A stretch of 64,000 bases of DNA from Halobacterium sp. DL1 (GTDB lineage: Archaea > Halobacteriota > Halobacteria > Halobacteriales > Halobacteriaceae), in the NCBI GenBank assembly GCA_000230955.3, contig CP007060.1, positions 1,550,001 to 1,614,000 on the forward strand. Reading direction: 5' to 3'. The translations under genes and the position numbers were made by a program. The notes beneath the pieces are model-generated. The model did not search any database and had not been told where the DNA came from. It saw only the letters and a list, made by a program, of their open reading frames with translations. Shown here piece after piece: positions 41,826-50,175 of this stretch. The first letter of the stretch is position 1. Every line of letters begins with the position of its first letter.

Positions 41826-42274
41826 CCCGCGTCTGCATCGTCGGCAAGGACGACGTCGACGTCCGCCTCGACCTCTTCTCCTACGAGACGGCGCGGAAGG
41901 CGCTCGCCACCTACGACGTGCGCTCGCCGTACGAGAACACGGTCGCCGTCGACACCGTGAGCCTGGGGGCCGCCGTCTCCCTGCTGAACGACCTGAACTG
42001 GTATCTCGTCCGTCTCGCCGACGAGGCGTTCGTGCTCGAACCGTCGATATCGGAGACCGAGTGGCTCTCCCGGGAGCTCGCTGCCGCGGTCAGGGAGAGC
42101 GAGGTGCGCGCGTCCGAGACGGACGCCCGCCTGAAGGTGTACGGCGTCGCGGACGGCGAACTCGTCGAACCGATGTACGTGACGAGGGTCCAGGGGGAGC
42201 GTCCCGACTACGACCTGCGGGACGTCGAGGAGACGGTCGTCGTTCGCGTCGCCGAGTCGGAGTTCCAGACCTAG
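41822..42274 (+). CDS. Conserved haloarchaeal protein coupled to thiI (DUF5804-like)
   Basis: 150 aa from a GTG that overlaps the thiI stop (GTGA). The core TRVCIVGKDDVDVRLDLFSY, TVSLGAAVSLLNDLNWYLVRLADEAFV and EWLSRELAAAVR belongs to a family I know only as haloarchaeal and uncharacterised. Coupling with thiI points to tRNA thiolation or sulfur supply, by inference. Its stop overlaps that of the convergent cysteine synthase. Confidence 0.82.
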   Translation: MTRVCIVGKDDVDVRLDLFSYETARKALATYDVRSPYENTVAVDTVSLGAAVSLLNDLNWYLVRLADEAFVLEPSISETEWLSRELAAAVRESEVRASETDARLKVYGVADGELVEPMYVTRVQGERPDYDLRDVEETVVVRVAESEFQT

Positions 42275-43266
42275 TCGAAGACGCCCGCGGAGAGGTACCG
42301 CTCCCCGGAGTCAGGGAAGACAGTGACGACGAGCGGGCAGTCGTCGTACGGATCACCGCCGTCCGCGAGCGCGTCCTCGTCGATGTCGGCGTCCGCGAGG
42401 TCCTCGGCGTCGAAGCTCACCTCCGGGCAGTTGAGTTCCGGTTCGGCGATCCGCTCGGCGACGCGCTTCGCGCTTAGGTACGCGGCCCCGCTGGACTGTC
42501 CGACGAGGATGCCCTGTTCGCGGGCGAGTCTCCGGACTGCGGCCTCGGCGTCCGGGAGCGCCACGGTCTCGACGTGGTCGATGAGGTCGAGGTCGGTGAT
42601 GTCGCTGACGAACCCTGGCCCCATTCCCTGGTAGTCGTCGCTCCCGGCCTTCCCCGTCGAGATTACGGCGTTGCCTTCCGGTTCGACGGCGACGACATCC
42701 ATGTCGGGGAACTCCTCGCGGAGGCGCGTTGCCGTCCCGGTTATCGTCCCGCCGGTGCCGACGCCCGCGACGAACGCGTCGATTTCGCGGCCCTCGACCT
42801 GCTCGAGTATCTCCTCGGCGGTCGTCCGGTAGTGCGCCCGGGGGTTCGCGGGGTTCTCGAACTGGGAGACGCGGAAGCCACCGTTCGCTGCGGCGAGCTG
42901 GTCGGCGCGTTCGTTGGCGGTCGTCATGCCGCCGTCGACGAGTTCGAGGTCCGCGCCGTACGCCCGCAGTAGCTGCTTGCGCTCCTCGGACATCGACTCG
43001 GGCATCACGATGGTGAGGTCGTAGCCGCGCGCGGCCGCGACGACGGCGAGGCCGATGCCGGTGTTCCCGCTGGTGGCCTCCACGAGGCGGTCTCCGGGCT
43101 GTACGAGCCCCTCTTGCTCCGCGGCCAGCACCATCTCGCGGGCCGGGCGGTCCTTCGCGGAGCCGCCGGGGTTGAACCCCTCCAGTTTGGCCGCGATGGT
43201 CGCGCCCTCGGGCGCCGGTACCCGCACGAGTGGCGACCCGATGGCGTCCAGAATGCTGTCCTTCAT
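42271..43266 (-). CDS. cysK: PLP-dependent cysteine synthase
   Basis: 331 aa of fold-type II. The PLP Lys38 is in NPGGSAKDR; ATSGNTGIGLA is the substrate loop; GTGGTITGTA binds the PLP phosphate; GQSSGAA holds the pyridine-nitrogen Ser. Makes cysteine from O-acetylserine or a phospho-activated serine and sulfide. Cystathionine beta-synthase is an alternative within the family. It converges on the thiI unit, a possible sulfur donor link. Confidence 0.92.
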   Translation of the reverse strand: MKDSILDAIGSPLVRVPAPEGATIAAKLEGFNPGGSAKDRPAREMVLAAEQEGLVQPGDRLVEATSGNTGIGLAVVAAARGYDLTIVMPESMSEERKQLLRAYGADLELVDGGMTTANERADQLAAANGGFRVSQFENPANPRAHYRTTAEEILEQVEGREIDAFVAGVGTGGTITGTATRLREEFPDMDVVAVEPEGNAVISTGKAGSDDYQGMGPGFVSDITDLDLIDHVETVALPDAEAAVRRLAREQGILVGQSSGAAYLSAKRVAERIAEPELNCPEVSFDAEDLADADIDEDALADGGDPYDDCPLVVTVFPDSGERYLSAGVFD

Positions 43267-43327
43267 CGAGTGGAACTACTCATCCGGGGGGTAAACATTT
43301 GGCGGGCAGTGGCAGTTGCCGCCGCCT

Positions 43328-43678
43328 CTACAGACTACCGAGGTGGGTGTCGCCGAACCCGGTCGGTTCCTTGAGTCCGTACCCCAGGGCGCGGTCCGCG
43401 CCGATGTGCGCAGCCCAGACGAGCCCGCCGAAGACGGCGAGTTCGGCGCCGAACGCGAGTCCACCGCCGGCGAGCGCGAGCGGCCAGACGTAGAGGTGGG
43501 TTGCGTTGTACGTCCATGACCCAACGCGCGGGCCACCGAGGTAGCCGACCATGCCGAGGTCCGGCAGAAGGACGAGCAGGAGATAGAGCCACCAAGCACC
43601 GTCGAGCGTGACGAAACTGCCCGTGGCCGCGAGGAACACCGCCAGCCCTTCCAGTCTGAGGAGGCGAATCGTCGCCAT
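43328..43678 (-). CDS. DUF4260 family membrane protein
   Basis: 116 aa with three to four membrane helices (LLRLEGLAVFLAATGSFV, LYLLLVLLPDLGMVGYLG, LALAGGGLAFGAELAVFGG). Residues LPDLGMVGYL, YNATHLY and HIGADRALGYGLK match DUF4260, which is of unknown function. The ATG at 43678 starts the first helix. Confidence 0.88.
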   Translation of the reverse strand: MATIRLLRLEGLAVFLAATGSFVTLDGAWWLYLLLVLLPDLGMVGYLGGPRVGSWTYNATHLYVWPLALAGGGLAFGAELAVFGGLVWAAHIGADRALGYGLKEPTGFGDTHLGSL

Positions 43679-43773
43679 ACGGACGTACACGTCAGTTCTG
43701 TGGATAATCGTGTCGGCCGGCAACCACCGCGACGAGCGCGAGCCTTTTGCCGGGTGCCCACCAAGCCGGATGC

Positions 43774-44139
43774 ATGACGCTGAACACGATGGAGCCGAAC
43801 CCGACGTGGGGGGCCGACGCCTACCCGGAGGTCGTCGAGGCGTTCTCGGCCCTCGAGGACGACGCAGTCGTGCGGGTGTGGGGCGCGGACTGGTGTGGCG
43901 ACTGCCGCTCACAGCTACCGGACTTCGCCGCGGCGCTCGAGGCGGCGGGCGTCGAGAACGTCGAAGAGTACCCCGTCGAACGCGTTGACGGGGAGAAGGT
44001 CGGCCCGAAGGTGGAGGCGTACGACGTCACGCTCATCCCGACCATCGTGATCGAGCGAGACGGGGAGGAGGTCGCCCGGTTCATCGAAGAGGAGCCCGTC
44101 AGTCCCGAAGTGTACCTCGCGGAGCAGCTCAGCGACTGA
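43774..44139 (+). CDS. Thioredoxin family protein
   Basis: 121 aa, thioredoxin fold. The active site is WCGDC (Cys41 and Cys44) and the cis-Pro is in LIPTIV. The CGDC motif is uncommon among thioredoxins and changes redox potential. It may be a substrate of the fusion reductase at 16-17 kb. It overlaps the end of the convergent DUF255 gene by 11 nt. Confidence 0.9.
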   Translation: MTLNTMEPNPTWGADAYPEVVEAFSALEDDAVVRVWGADWCGDCRSQLPDFAAALEAAGVENVEEYPVERVDGEKVGPKVEAYDVTLIPTIVIERDGEEVARFIEEEPVSPEVYLAEQLSD

Positions 44140-46303
44140 ACTCCGCGAGCCACTCCTCGATCTCTTCTGCGGTCGACAGTGGTGGCGAGCACGCGCGCCG
44201 GCAGACGTAGGCGGTCGCAGCCTCGTGGCTCTGCCTACCTGCCCAGATTGGCGGAGCGTCGGCGAGGCCGAGGGCCGCGAGCCACTCGTCCAGTTCGACG
44301 GCGCTCCGCGGCCGGCGGCTCAGTAGGCGGTCCGGCAGGTACGCAGTGCCGACCGTCCGGCGCCACTCGACGGGCAGCGAGTCCGCGGCGACGGTGACCT
44401 CGCGGTGGCCAGTGACGAGCATGTCGGCGGCGAGCACGAGCGTCGGGTGGGCCGCCGGACTGCGCTGGACGCGTTCGCCGTACCGTTCGAGCATCGCTTC
44501 GGCGGCGTTCGCGTATTCAGCGTCGGGGTCGAACGCGTCGAGGGCGAGCAGCGTCTCCGCGGCGACGCCCACTGGCGAGGGCGTGGGACCGCCGTCGACA
44601 GCCTGCGAGCGCACGTCGACGTCCTGGACGGACGCCGGCGTCTGGTAGAGCGCACCCGTCTCGGCGTCGTAGCAGGCGTCGAGAAGCGCGTCCGCGAGGT
44701 CGAGTGCGAACCCGAGGTGCGCGTGGTCGCCGGTCGCCTCGTAGGTCGCGAGCGCGCCCGCCGCGAGGTAGGCGTAGTCCTCGGCGTAGCCGATGCCGGC
44801 GACGTCCCCGTCGATGACCCGGCGCGCCAGACGCTCGCCGTCCCAGAGTTCCGAACGCACGTGGTCGATGGCCTCGGCCGCGCGCTCGGCGTAGGAATCC
44901 TCGTCTGCACGCGCCTCCGCACCGTCGAACGCGAGGCCGGCTTCCGCGTAGGCTCGCGCCATGAGCCCGTTCCAGCCGGCGAGCACCTTGTCGTCGCGAG
45001 CGGGACGCGGCCGGTCGTCGCGGGCGGCGCGGAGCCGTGTCTCTGCGGCGGCGAGCAGTTCGGCCACCTCGTCTTCCTGGTAGCCGAATTCGTCGGCCAG
45101 TTCTTCGCGGGACGCCGAGACAGTCAGGACGGTCTGGCCGTGCTCGAAGTTCCCGGCCTCGTCGACGCCGTAGCGCGCACGGAACAGGTCTACGAGGTCG
45201 CCAGGGTCAACGTCGGCGGGCGCTTCGTCGGCGTAGTCGGCAACCGCGTTCTCGACCTGTTCGGGCGTCCAGACGTAGAAGGCGCCCTCCACACGTTCTC
45301 CCTCCGGGTCGTCGATCGGCGGACTGCGCGCGTCGAGCGTGGCGTAGAAGCCGCCGTCCGGGTGACCGAGTTCACGGTCGACGAACGCGAGCGTCTCCCC
45401 GACCTCGTCGGCGTAGCGCTCTTCGCCGAAGGACCGATAGCCGTCCACGTACGTTCGGACGAGCGTCGCCTGGTCGTACAGCATCTTCTCGAAGTGCGGG
45501 ACCGTCCAGTCGGCGTCCGTGCAGTAGCGGTGGAAGCCGCCGCCGAGGTGGTCGTAGAGACCGCCTCCGGCCATCGCGTCGAGTGCCTCGCGGACGATGT
45601 CACCGTACTGTTTCCCGTCGTCAGAGGCGTCGTGGGCCCGGAGCAGCGCGTCCACGCGGCCCGCCTGGGGGAACTTCGGCGCCCGTCCGAAGCCGCCGTT
45701 GTCGCGGTCGGCGGTCCGGGCGAGCGCGTTCGCCGCCTCGTCGAGCGGGCTGTCGTCGCCGAGGTCCGTTGCGTCCGGGAGGTCCTCGAGTTCGCCCTTC
45801 GCCGCGCTCAGCCACTGCTCCGCGCGGTCCTCCAGGTCGCCGCGCTCGGTCTGCCACGAGTCGGCGACGTCGTCGAGCAACTGCGTGAAGCCTGGCTGGT
45901 TCCGCTTGGGCTCCTTCGGGAAGTACGTCCCGACGAAGAACGGCTTCCGGTCGGGCGTGAGGAACGCCGACAGCGGCCACCCGCCGCCGCCCCGGACGAC
46001 CTGGCAGACCTTCATGTACAGTGAGTCCACGTCTGGGCGCTCCTCGCGGTCGACTTTCACCGGGACGAAGTTCTCGTTCAGCGCCGCGGCGACGCCGTCG
46101 TCGGAGAACGACTCCTCCTCCATCACGTGACACCAGTGGCACGCGGAGTAGCCGATGGAGAGGAAGATGGGGACGTCGCGCTCGCGGGCAGCCGCGAAGG
46201 CCGTCTCGTCCCACGGCTGCCAGTTGACGGGGTTGTCGGCGTGCTGGCGGAGGTACGGGCTCGCAGCCTCGTCGAGTCGGTTGCGCCGCGTCGGGTCGGT
46301 CAT
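44129..46303 (-). CDS. DUF255 thioredoxin-domain protein (YyaL/SPATA20-like)
   Basis: 724 aa, full length for the family. The N-terminal thioredoxin-like domain has SACHWCHVMEEESF with Cys55 and Cys58; the rest is an alpha/alpha six-barrel of the glycosidase type (GGGGLYDHLGGGFHRY-like GGLYDHLGGGFHRYCTDA, VLAGWNGLMARAYAEAGLAF). The function is unknown in all domains of life; some members resemble N-acylglucosamine epimerases. Confidence 0.93.
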   Translation of the reverse strand: MTDPTRRNRLDEAASPYLRQHADNPVNWQPWDETAFAAARERDVPIFLSIGYSACHWCHVMEEESFSDDGVAAALNENFVPVKVDREERPDVDSLYMKVCQVVRGGGGWPLSAFLTPDRKPFFVGTYFPKEPKRNQPGFTQLLDDVADSWQTERGDLEDRAEQWLSAAKGELEDLPDATDLGDDSPLDEAANALARTADRDNGGFGRAPKFPQAGRVDALLRAHDASDDGKQYGDIVREALDAMAGGGLYDHLGGGFHRYCTDADWTVPHFEKMLYDQATLVRTYVDGYRSFGEERYADEVGETLAFVDRELGHPDGGFYATLDARSPPIDDPEGERVEGAFYVWTPEQVENAVADYADEAPADVDPGDLVDLFRARYGVDEAGNFEHGQTVLTVSASREELADEFGYQEDEVAELLAAAETRLRAARDDRPRPARDDKVLAGWNGLMARAYAEAGLAFDGAEARADEDSYAERAAEAIDHVRSELWDGERLARRVIDGDVAGIGYAEDYAYLAAGALATYEATGDHAHLGFALDLADALLDACYDAETGALYQTPASVQDVDVRSQAVDGGPTPSPVGVAAETLLALDAFDPDAEYANAAEAMLERYGERVQRSPAAHPTLVLAADMLVTGHREVTVAADSLPVEWRRTVGTAYLPDRLLSRRPRSAVELDEWLAALGLADAPPIWAGRQSHEAATAYVCRRACSPPLSTAEEIEEWLAEFSR

Positions 46304-46420
46304 GGCTCTCTCTCGGTGCTGCGAGCGGGTAAAACCCCGCGTAGAGAGACCGCCTGGAGGCCCGCCAGCAGCCCGTCAAATATGCACGAACGAGCACACA
46401 AACGCCCGGTCGAAGGGCAA

Positions 46421-46429
46421 GGTTTACAC
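46421..46429 (+). promoter_or_regulatory. TATA-like box of purD
   Basis: GGTTTACAC lies 24-32 nt before the ATG at 46453. Confidence 0.5.
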
Positions 46430-46452
46430 TTGTTTGCTCACTCCGTTCGGGT

Positions 46453-47739
46453 ATGACCGAACGCGTCCTGCTCGTCGGTGGCGGCGGCCGCGAGCACGCC
46501 ATCGCCGACGCGCTGGCCCCCGACTGCGACCTGTACGCCTGCGCGAGCAACCGGAACCCCGGTGTCGACCGCCTCGCCGAGGAGTTCCGCGCGCTCGACC
46601 CGAGCGACCCCGACGCAGTAGTAGAGTACGCAGAGGACGTCGAGGCGACACTCGTCGTTGTCGGCCCGGAAGGACCGCTCGACGCGGGCGTCGTTGACGC
46701 GCTCGAAGACGCCGGCATCTACGCCTTCGGCCCGAAGCAGGCCGAGGCGCGCATCGAGACGGACAAGACGTTCCAGCGGGAGTTCATGGCCGAGGCGGAC
46801 GTCCCCGGACAGGCTGGCTTCGAGACGTTCACCGACGCCGAGGCGGCCGCCGACTACGTCGAGAACGTCGAGGGTGACGTCGCCGTCAAGCCCGCCGGCC
46901 TCACCGGCGGCAAGGGCGTCCGCGTCACCGGCGACCAGGTGACGAAGGCCGAGGCCGCCGACTACGTCCGGACCGCGGGCCACGACGAGTGGGTCATCGA
47001 GGAGCGACTCGTCGGCGAGGAGATCACCGTCCAGGCGCTCATCGCGAACGGCGAGTTCCGCGCGACGCCGGTCGCCCACGACCACGGCCGCGCCTACGAG
47101 GACGACGAGGGGCCGAACACCGGCGGCATGGGGAGTATCGCCGGCCCGGAGAAACTGCTCCCGTTCGTCACCGAAGCGGAGTACGAGGCGGCCCTCGAGA
47201 CCATCGACGCCGTTGTCGAGGGGCTCCCGGACTATCGCGGCGTCCTCTACGGCCAGTTCATGCTCACCCCCGAGGGCCCGAAGGTCGTCGAGTTCAACGC
47301 GCGCTTCGGCGACCCCGAGGCGATGAACACGCTGCCCGCGATGGAGACGCCGCTGCTCGACGTGCTGACCGCGGCGCGGGACGGCAACCCGCTCCCCGAA
47401 CTGACGTTCGCCGAGGTCGCGACCGTCTGCAAGTACGCCGTCCCAGAGGGCTACCCCACGAACCCCGAGGGTGGCGTTCGCCTCACCATCGACGAGTCGT
47501 CGGTCGGCGACGCCCGGCTGTTCTACGCGAGCGTCGACGCCCGCGAGGACGGCGTCTACACCACCACCTCGCGTTCGTTCGCGGTCGTTGGCTCCGGCGA
47601 GACGCTCGCGGAAGCGAACGCCCAGGCCGAGGCGGCGCTCACGGACCTCCCCGATGGCGTCCGCGTCCGCCACGACATCGGGAGCGAGGAACTGCTCCAG
47701 CGCCGCATCGACCACCTGGCCGAACTGCGCGGCGAGTAG
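46453..47739 (+). CDS. purD: Phosphoribosylamine-glycine ligase
   Basis: 428 aa. Second step of purine synthesis. N domain VLLVGGGGREHAIADAL; ATP-grasp domain with KTFQREFMAEADVPGQAGF, GNTGGMGS-like GPNTGGMGSIAGP, and FNARFGDPEAM at the metal site. All key segments are present and the length is normal. It has its own promoter. Confidence 0.97.
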   Translation: MTERVLLVGGGGREHAIADALAPDCDLYACASNRNPGVDRLAEEFRALDPSDPDAVVEYAEDVEATLVVVGPEGPLDAGVVDALEDAGIYAFGPKQAEARIETDKTFQREFMAEADVPGQAGFETFTDAEAAADYVENVEGDVAVKPAGLTGGKGVRVTGDQVTKAEAADYVRTAGHDEWVIEERLVGEEITVQALIANGEFRATPVAHDHGRAYEDDEGPNTGGMGSIAGPEKLLPFVTEAEYEAALETIDAVVEGLPDYRGVLYGQFMLTPEGPKVVEFNARFGDPEAMNTLPAMETPLLDVLTAARDGNPLPELTFAEVATVCKYAVPEGYPTNPEGGVRLTIDESSVGDARLFYASVDAREDGVYTTTSRSFAVVGSGETLAEANAQAEAALTDLPDGVRVRHDIGSEELLQRRIDHLAELRGE

Positions 47740-47742
47740 GCG

Positions 47743-48369
47743 CTACTCGAGCAGACGGCGGCGTGCGAAGGAGACGACGCCGTCGAGGTAGCCCGTTCCG
47801 AAGACGGCCAGTATCACCGCGCCGAGCGTGTTGAAGACGAGGTCCGAGACGATGTCGTCGACCCCCTTTACCGCTAGTGGTGCCTTTGCGCCGACGAGTG
47901 TCGCGGCCACCCCGGAGCCGAACTCCAGTAACTCCCAGAAGACGCCCGCGGCGAGCACGAAGACGACGATGAAGAGGGCCCGGAACTCCCCGGGCACGTC
48001 TATCTCCGCGGAGTGCTGCTCGAACGTCCGCAGTATCACGTATCCGATGCCGGCGATGAGTACGGCGGAGACGGTGTGGGCGACGCTGTCGTACCATCCC
48101 CACCAGTCGTAGGGCCCCAGCGAGCCGATGGTGTGGATGAAGATGGAGAGCGTGATCCAGAGCGCGAGCAGCGGGTCTAGCGAGTAGCCGTACTCCCGGC
48201 GTACCACCGCGGGCAACAGGGTGACGGCGAGGCCGAACCCGACGCCGAGCGCGAGTCCGAACCGCGCCCGCACGAGCGTGTAGACGAGGAGCGCGAACAG
48301 CACGGCCTGCATCGCACGCACAGCGAGTCGTTCGGCTTTGTCGGAGCCGTCGTCCTCTTCGCCGCTCAC
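47743..48369 (-). CDS. YjdF/DUF2238-like membrane protein
   Basis: 208 aa from a GTG that overlaps the upstream stop (GTGA). About six helices; the conserved polar spots are WGWYDSVAHTVSAVLIAG, FWELLEFGSG and DDIVSDLVFNTLGA, which fit the YjdF/DUF2238 pattern of H, W-E-x-x-E and D-x-x-x-D-x-x-x-N. These look like a buried metal or proton site, but no activity is known. Operon with the 194-aa membrane gene. Confidence 0.85.
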   Translation of the reverse strand: MSGEEDDGSDKAERLAVRAMQAVLFALLVYTLVRARFGLALGVGFGLAVTLLPAVVRREYGYSLDPLLALWITLSIFIHTIGSLGPYDWWGWYDSVAHTVSAVLIAGIGYVILRTFEQHSAEIDVPGEFRALFIVVFVLAAGVFWELLEFGSGVAATLVGAKAPLAVKGVDDIVSDLVFNTLGAVILAVFGTGYLDGVVSFARRRLLE

Positions 48370-48950
48370 GTTTCGTTCACCGTCGGTTCCTCCTGTGAGC
48401 CGGCGTCGTCCGCCTGTTTGAAGTACAGTTCGAAGGCGCCACTGAACACCAGCGCGACGAGCGTGACGAAGACGAAGTCCCACTGGACGTCCGCCTGGCT
48501 CTGGATGTACTCCGTGCCGAGCAACTGGTCGGAGTAGAACCGGACGATGGTCCAGATCCCCTGGATAGCCATCGTCGTCAGCGCGGCGAACGCGATGGCG
48601 AACCGCCGGCTCATCTCCACCTCCGTGTACGCCTCCAGTTCCGCGACGCCGACGAGTGCGAAGGCCGCGACGGCCGTGTACGCGGTCAACTCCTGGTGGA
48701 GGCCGAGCGACTGGGCCCCCATCGCGACGGCGCCGACGAGCAGGAGCGGCCACGGGACGAGCACCCGCCAGTCCCGGCTGAACAGGACCGGCAGCGCGGC
48801 GACGACGACGAAGAGGAGTTCGAACCCGCCCCAGAGGTATCTCGCCGCGAGGAAGCTCTGGGCGGCCGACAGCAGGACGACGCCGAGTAGCCCCCAGCCG
48901 ATGATTCCGTTCGTCCGCTCGTCGGTGTTCCAGAGACGGTCTACCGACAC
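48366..48950 (-). CDS. Polytopic membrane protein (194 aa)
   Basis: About six membrane helices (IIGWGLLGVVLLSAAQSFLA, LLFVVVAALPVLFS, VPWPLLLVGAVAMGA, YTAVAAFALVGVAELE, FAIAFAALTTMAIQGIW, FVFVTLVALVFSGAFE). No family recognised. Its end overlaps the start of the YjdF-like gene, so the two membrane proteins are coupled and may form one complex. Confidence 0.82.
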   Translation of the reverse strand: MSVDRLWNTDERTNGIIGWGLLGVVLLSAAQSFLAARYLWGGFELLFVVVAALPVLFSRDWRVLVPWPLLLVGAVAMGAQSLGLHQELTAYTAVAAFALVGVAELEAYTEVEMSRRFAIAFAALTTMAIQGIWTIVRFYSDQLLGTEYIQSQADVQWDFVFVTLVALVFSGAFELYFKQADDAGSQEEPTVNET

Positions 48951-49080
48951 AGCCGTACTTCGGTAGAGTTCCCTAAAGATATGAAGTCCGTACTCGGCTA
49001 AGGTGGCCGCAGGCCGGCGGTAAGGTGACCTTTCGACGGGACGGCCGGAGGGATATCAGTCGCCAGGCCATCGTCGATGC

Positions 49081-49620
49081 CTACGACTCCCGGTTCGGAA
49101 GTTCAGCTATCTCGACGTCCCCGCCGGTCTTCGGGTCCCGCTCCTGGGCCGCGTCGACGGCCGCTCGCGCGACGTCCGCCGCGTCCGCCAGTTCCAGGCC
49201 GACGTCCCCGTCCTCCAGTCGGCCCAGCGCGACGGACGATCCGCTCCCGATTGCCGCCTTCTCCGCGGACACCGTGCGACCGTCCGATCCGACCTGCAGG
49301 AACGCGGCCTGGCCCTCGCCGTCGTGGGTCGCCACGATAGCGTCGACGCCGAGGTTCTCCGCGATGTCGGCCGCAATCTGGCCGAAGCTGGTGAGGCCGA
49401 GTTCCCGGCCCGCCTCGACGTCGACCTGCCGCAGTTCGGCCTCGAGGCGGCGACCGAACTCGTCGACGTCGCCATGGTCGCCGACGACGCCGGCGGCGCC
49501 CCCCTCGAACTCGAACAGCCGGTGGGCGTGCTTGCTCGTCACGTCCCCGTCGTCGACGGCGAGCGTGTCGGCGGCGAGCACGACGCCGTCGGCGGTCTCG
49601 ATAGCGACGACTACCCCCAT
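49081..49620 (-). CDS. Proteasome beta-like NTN-hydrolase homologue, catalytic Thr absent
   Basis: 179 aa. Clear proteasome-beta core: GVVVAIETADGVVLAADT, SKHAHRLFEF (Lys33 area), VVGDHGDVDEFGRRLEAEL, AIGSGSSVALG and AAQERDPKTGGDVEIAEL. The true beta subunits start the mature chain with Thr1; here the protein begins directly with M-G-V where TTT-V-G would be, with no propeptide. So peptidase activity in the usual way seems impossible. Could be a pseudo-subunit or a separate NTN enzyme. Confidence 0.85.
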   Translation of the reverse strand: MGVVVAIETADGVVLAADTLAVDDGDVTSKHAHRLFEFEGGAAGVVGDHGDVDEFGRRLEAELRQVDVEAGRELGLTSFGQIAADIAENLGVDAIVATHDGEGQAAFLQVGSDGRTVSAEKAAIGSGSSVALGRLEDGDVGLELADAADVARAAVDAAQERDPKTGGDVEIAELPNRES

Positions 49621-49644
49621 CGACTCACCTTCGGGGTCGCAGCC

Positions 49645-49992
49645 TCATCGCCGACTCCAGCGGCGGAGGAGCCGCCGGACGGCCGTCGCCGCCAGAACGC
49701 CCGCCACCATCCTGCCCGTTCGGCCGGTCAGTCGCTTGCGGAGTCCGCCGCTGTCGGACCGGCCGCCGGACGACCCGCTGGAGGACGAGGCCGACCGGTT
49801 TCGTTTCTTTCGCCGTCCGGAGCGCAGCCGACGGATGAGGGCTGCGGCGCCGAGTCCGGCGACAGCCAGTCCGAGTCGCCGGCGCATCGACCCACCGCCG
49901 GAACTGGACCCACTCGACGGCTTTCCTCGGGCTCGCTCGCTCGACGTCGTCTCTGCTTTCGTGCTCGAACCTGACGGTAGTAAGCTGCTCAT
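49645..49992 (-). CDS. Basic Ser/Arg-rich small membrane-associated protein
   Basis: 115 aa, strongly basic, which is rare in this acidic proteome. A Ser/Gly-rich head is followed by two short hydrophobic helices (LGLAVAGLGAAALI, MVAGVLAATAVRRLL), each flanked by Arg clusters, with a Ser-rich linker between. A TATA-like box 26-34 nt upstream supports the ATG at 49992. A second ATG at 49887 is possible. Function unknown; membrane or nucleic acid contact is possible. Confidence 0.62.
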   Translation of the reverse strand: MSSLLPSGSSTKAETTSSERARGKPSSGSSSGGGSMRRRLGLAVAGLGAAALIRRLRSGRRKKRNRSASSSSGSSGGRSDSGGLRKRLTGRTGRMVAGVLAATAVRRLLRRWSRR

Positions 49993-50017
49993 TGCAGCCT
50001 ACCAGACGGGGTCGGCG

Positions 50018-50026
50018 AGTATAGTT
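50018..50026 (-). promoter_or_regulatory. TATA box of the basic protein gene
   Basis: The minus strand reads AACTATACT 26-34 nt before the ATG at 49992. Confidence 0.5.
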
Positions 50027-50175
50027 AGCCAGTGCGGTCACGAACCAATGCAGAGGTTACGGGTCGGCGCTCGTCGGTGGGTCAGGTTCCGATCGAACGC
50101 GAGACGATGGCCACTCTTAGACCCCTTTACTGTGCCGGGTGGCAGCGTATTCCGCTCACGGGAGTAGTAGGTCCG

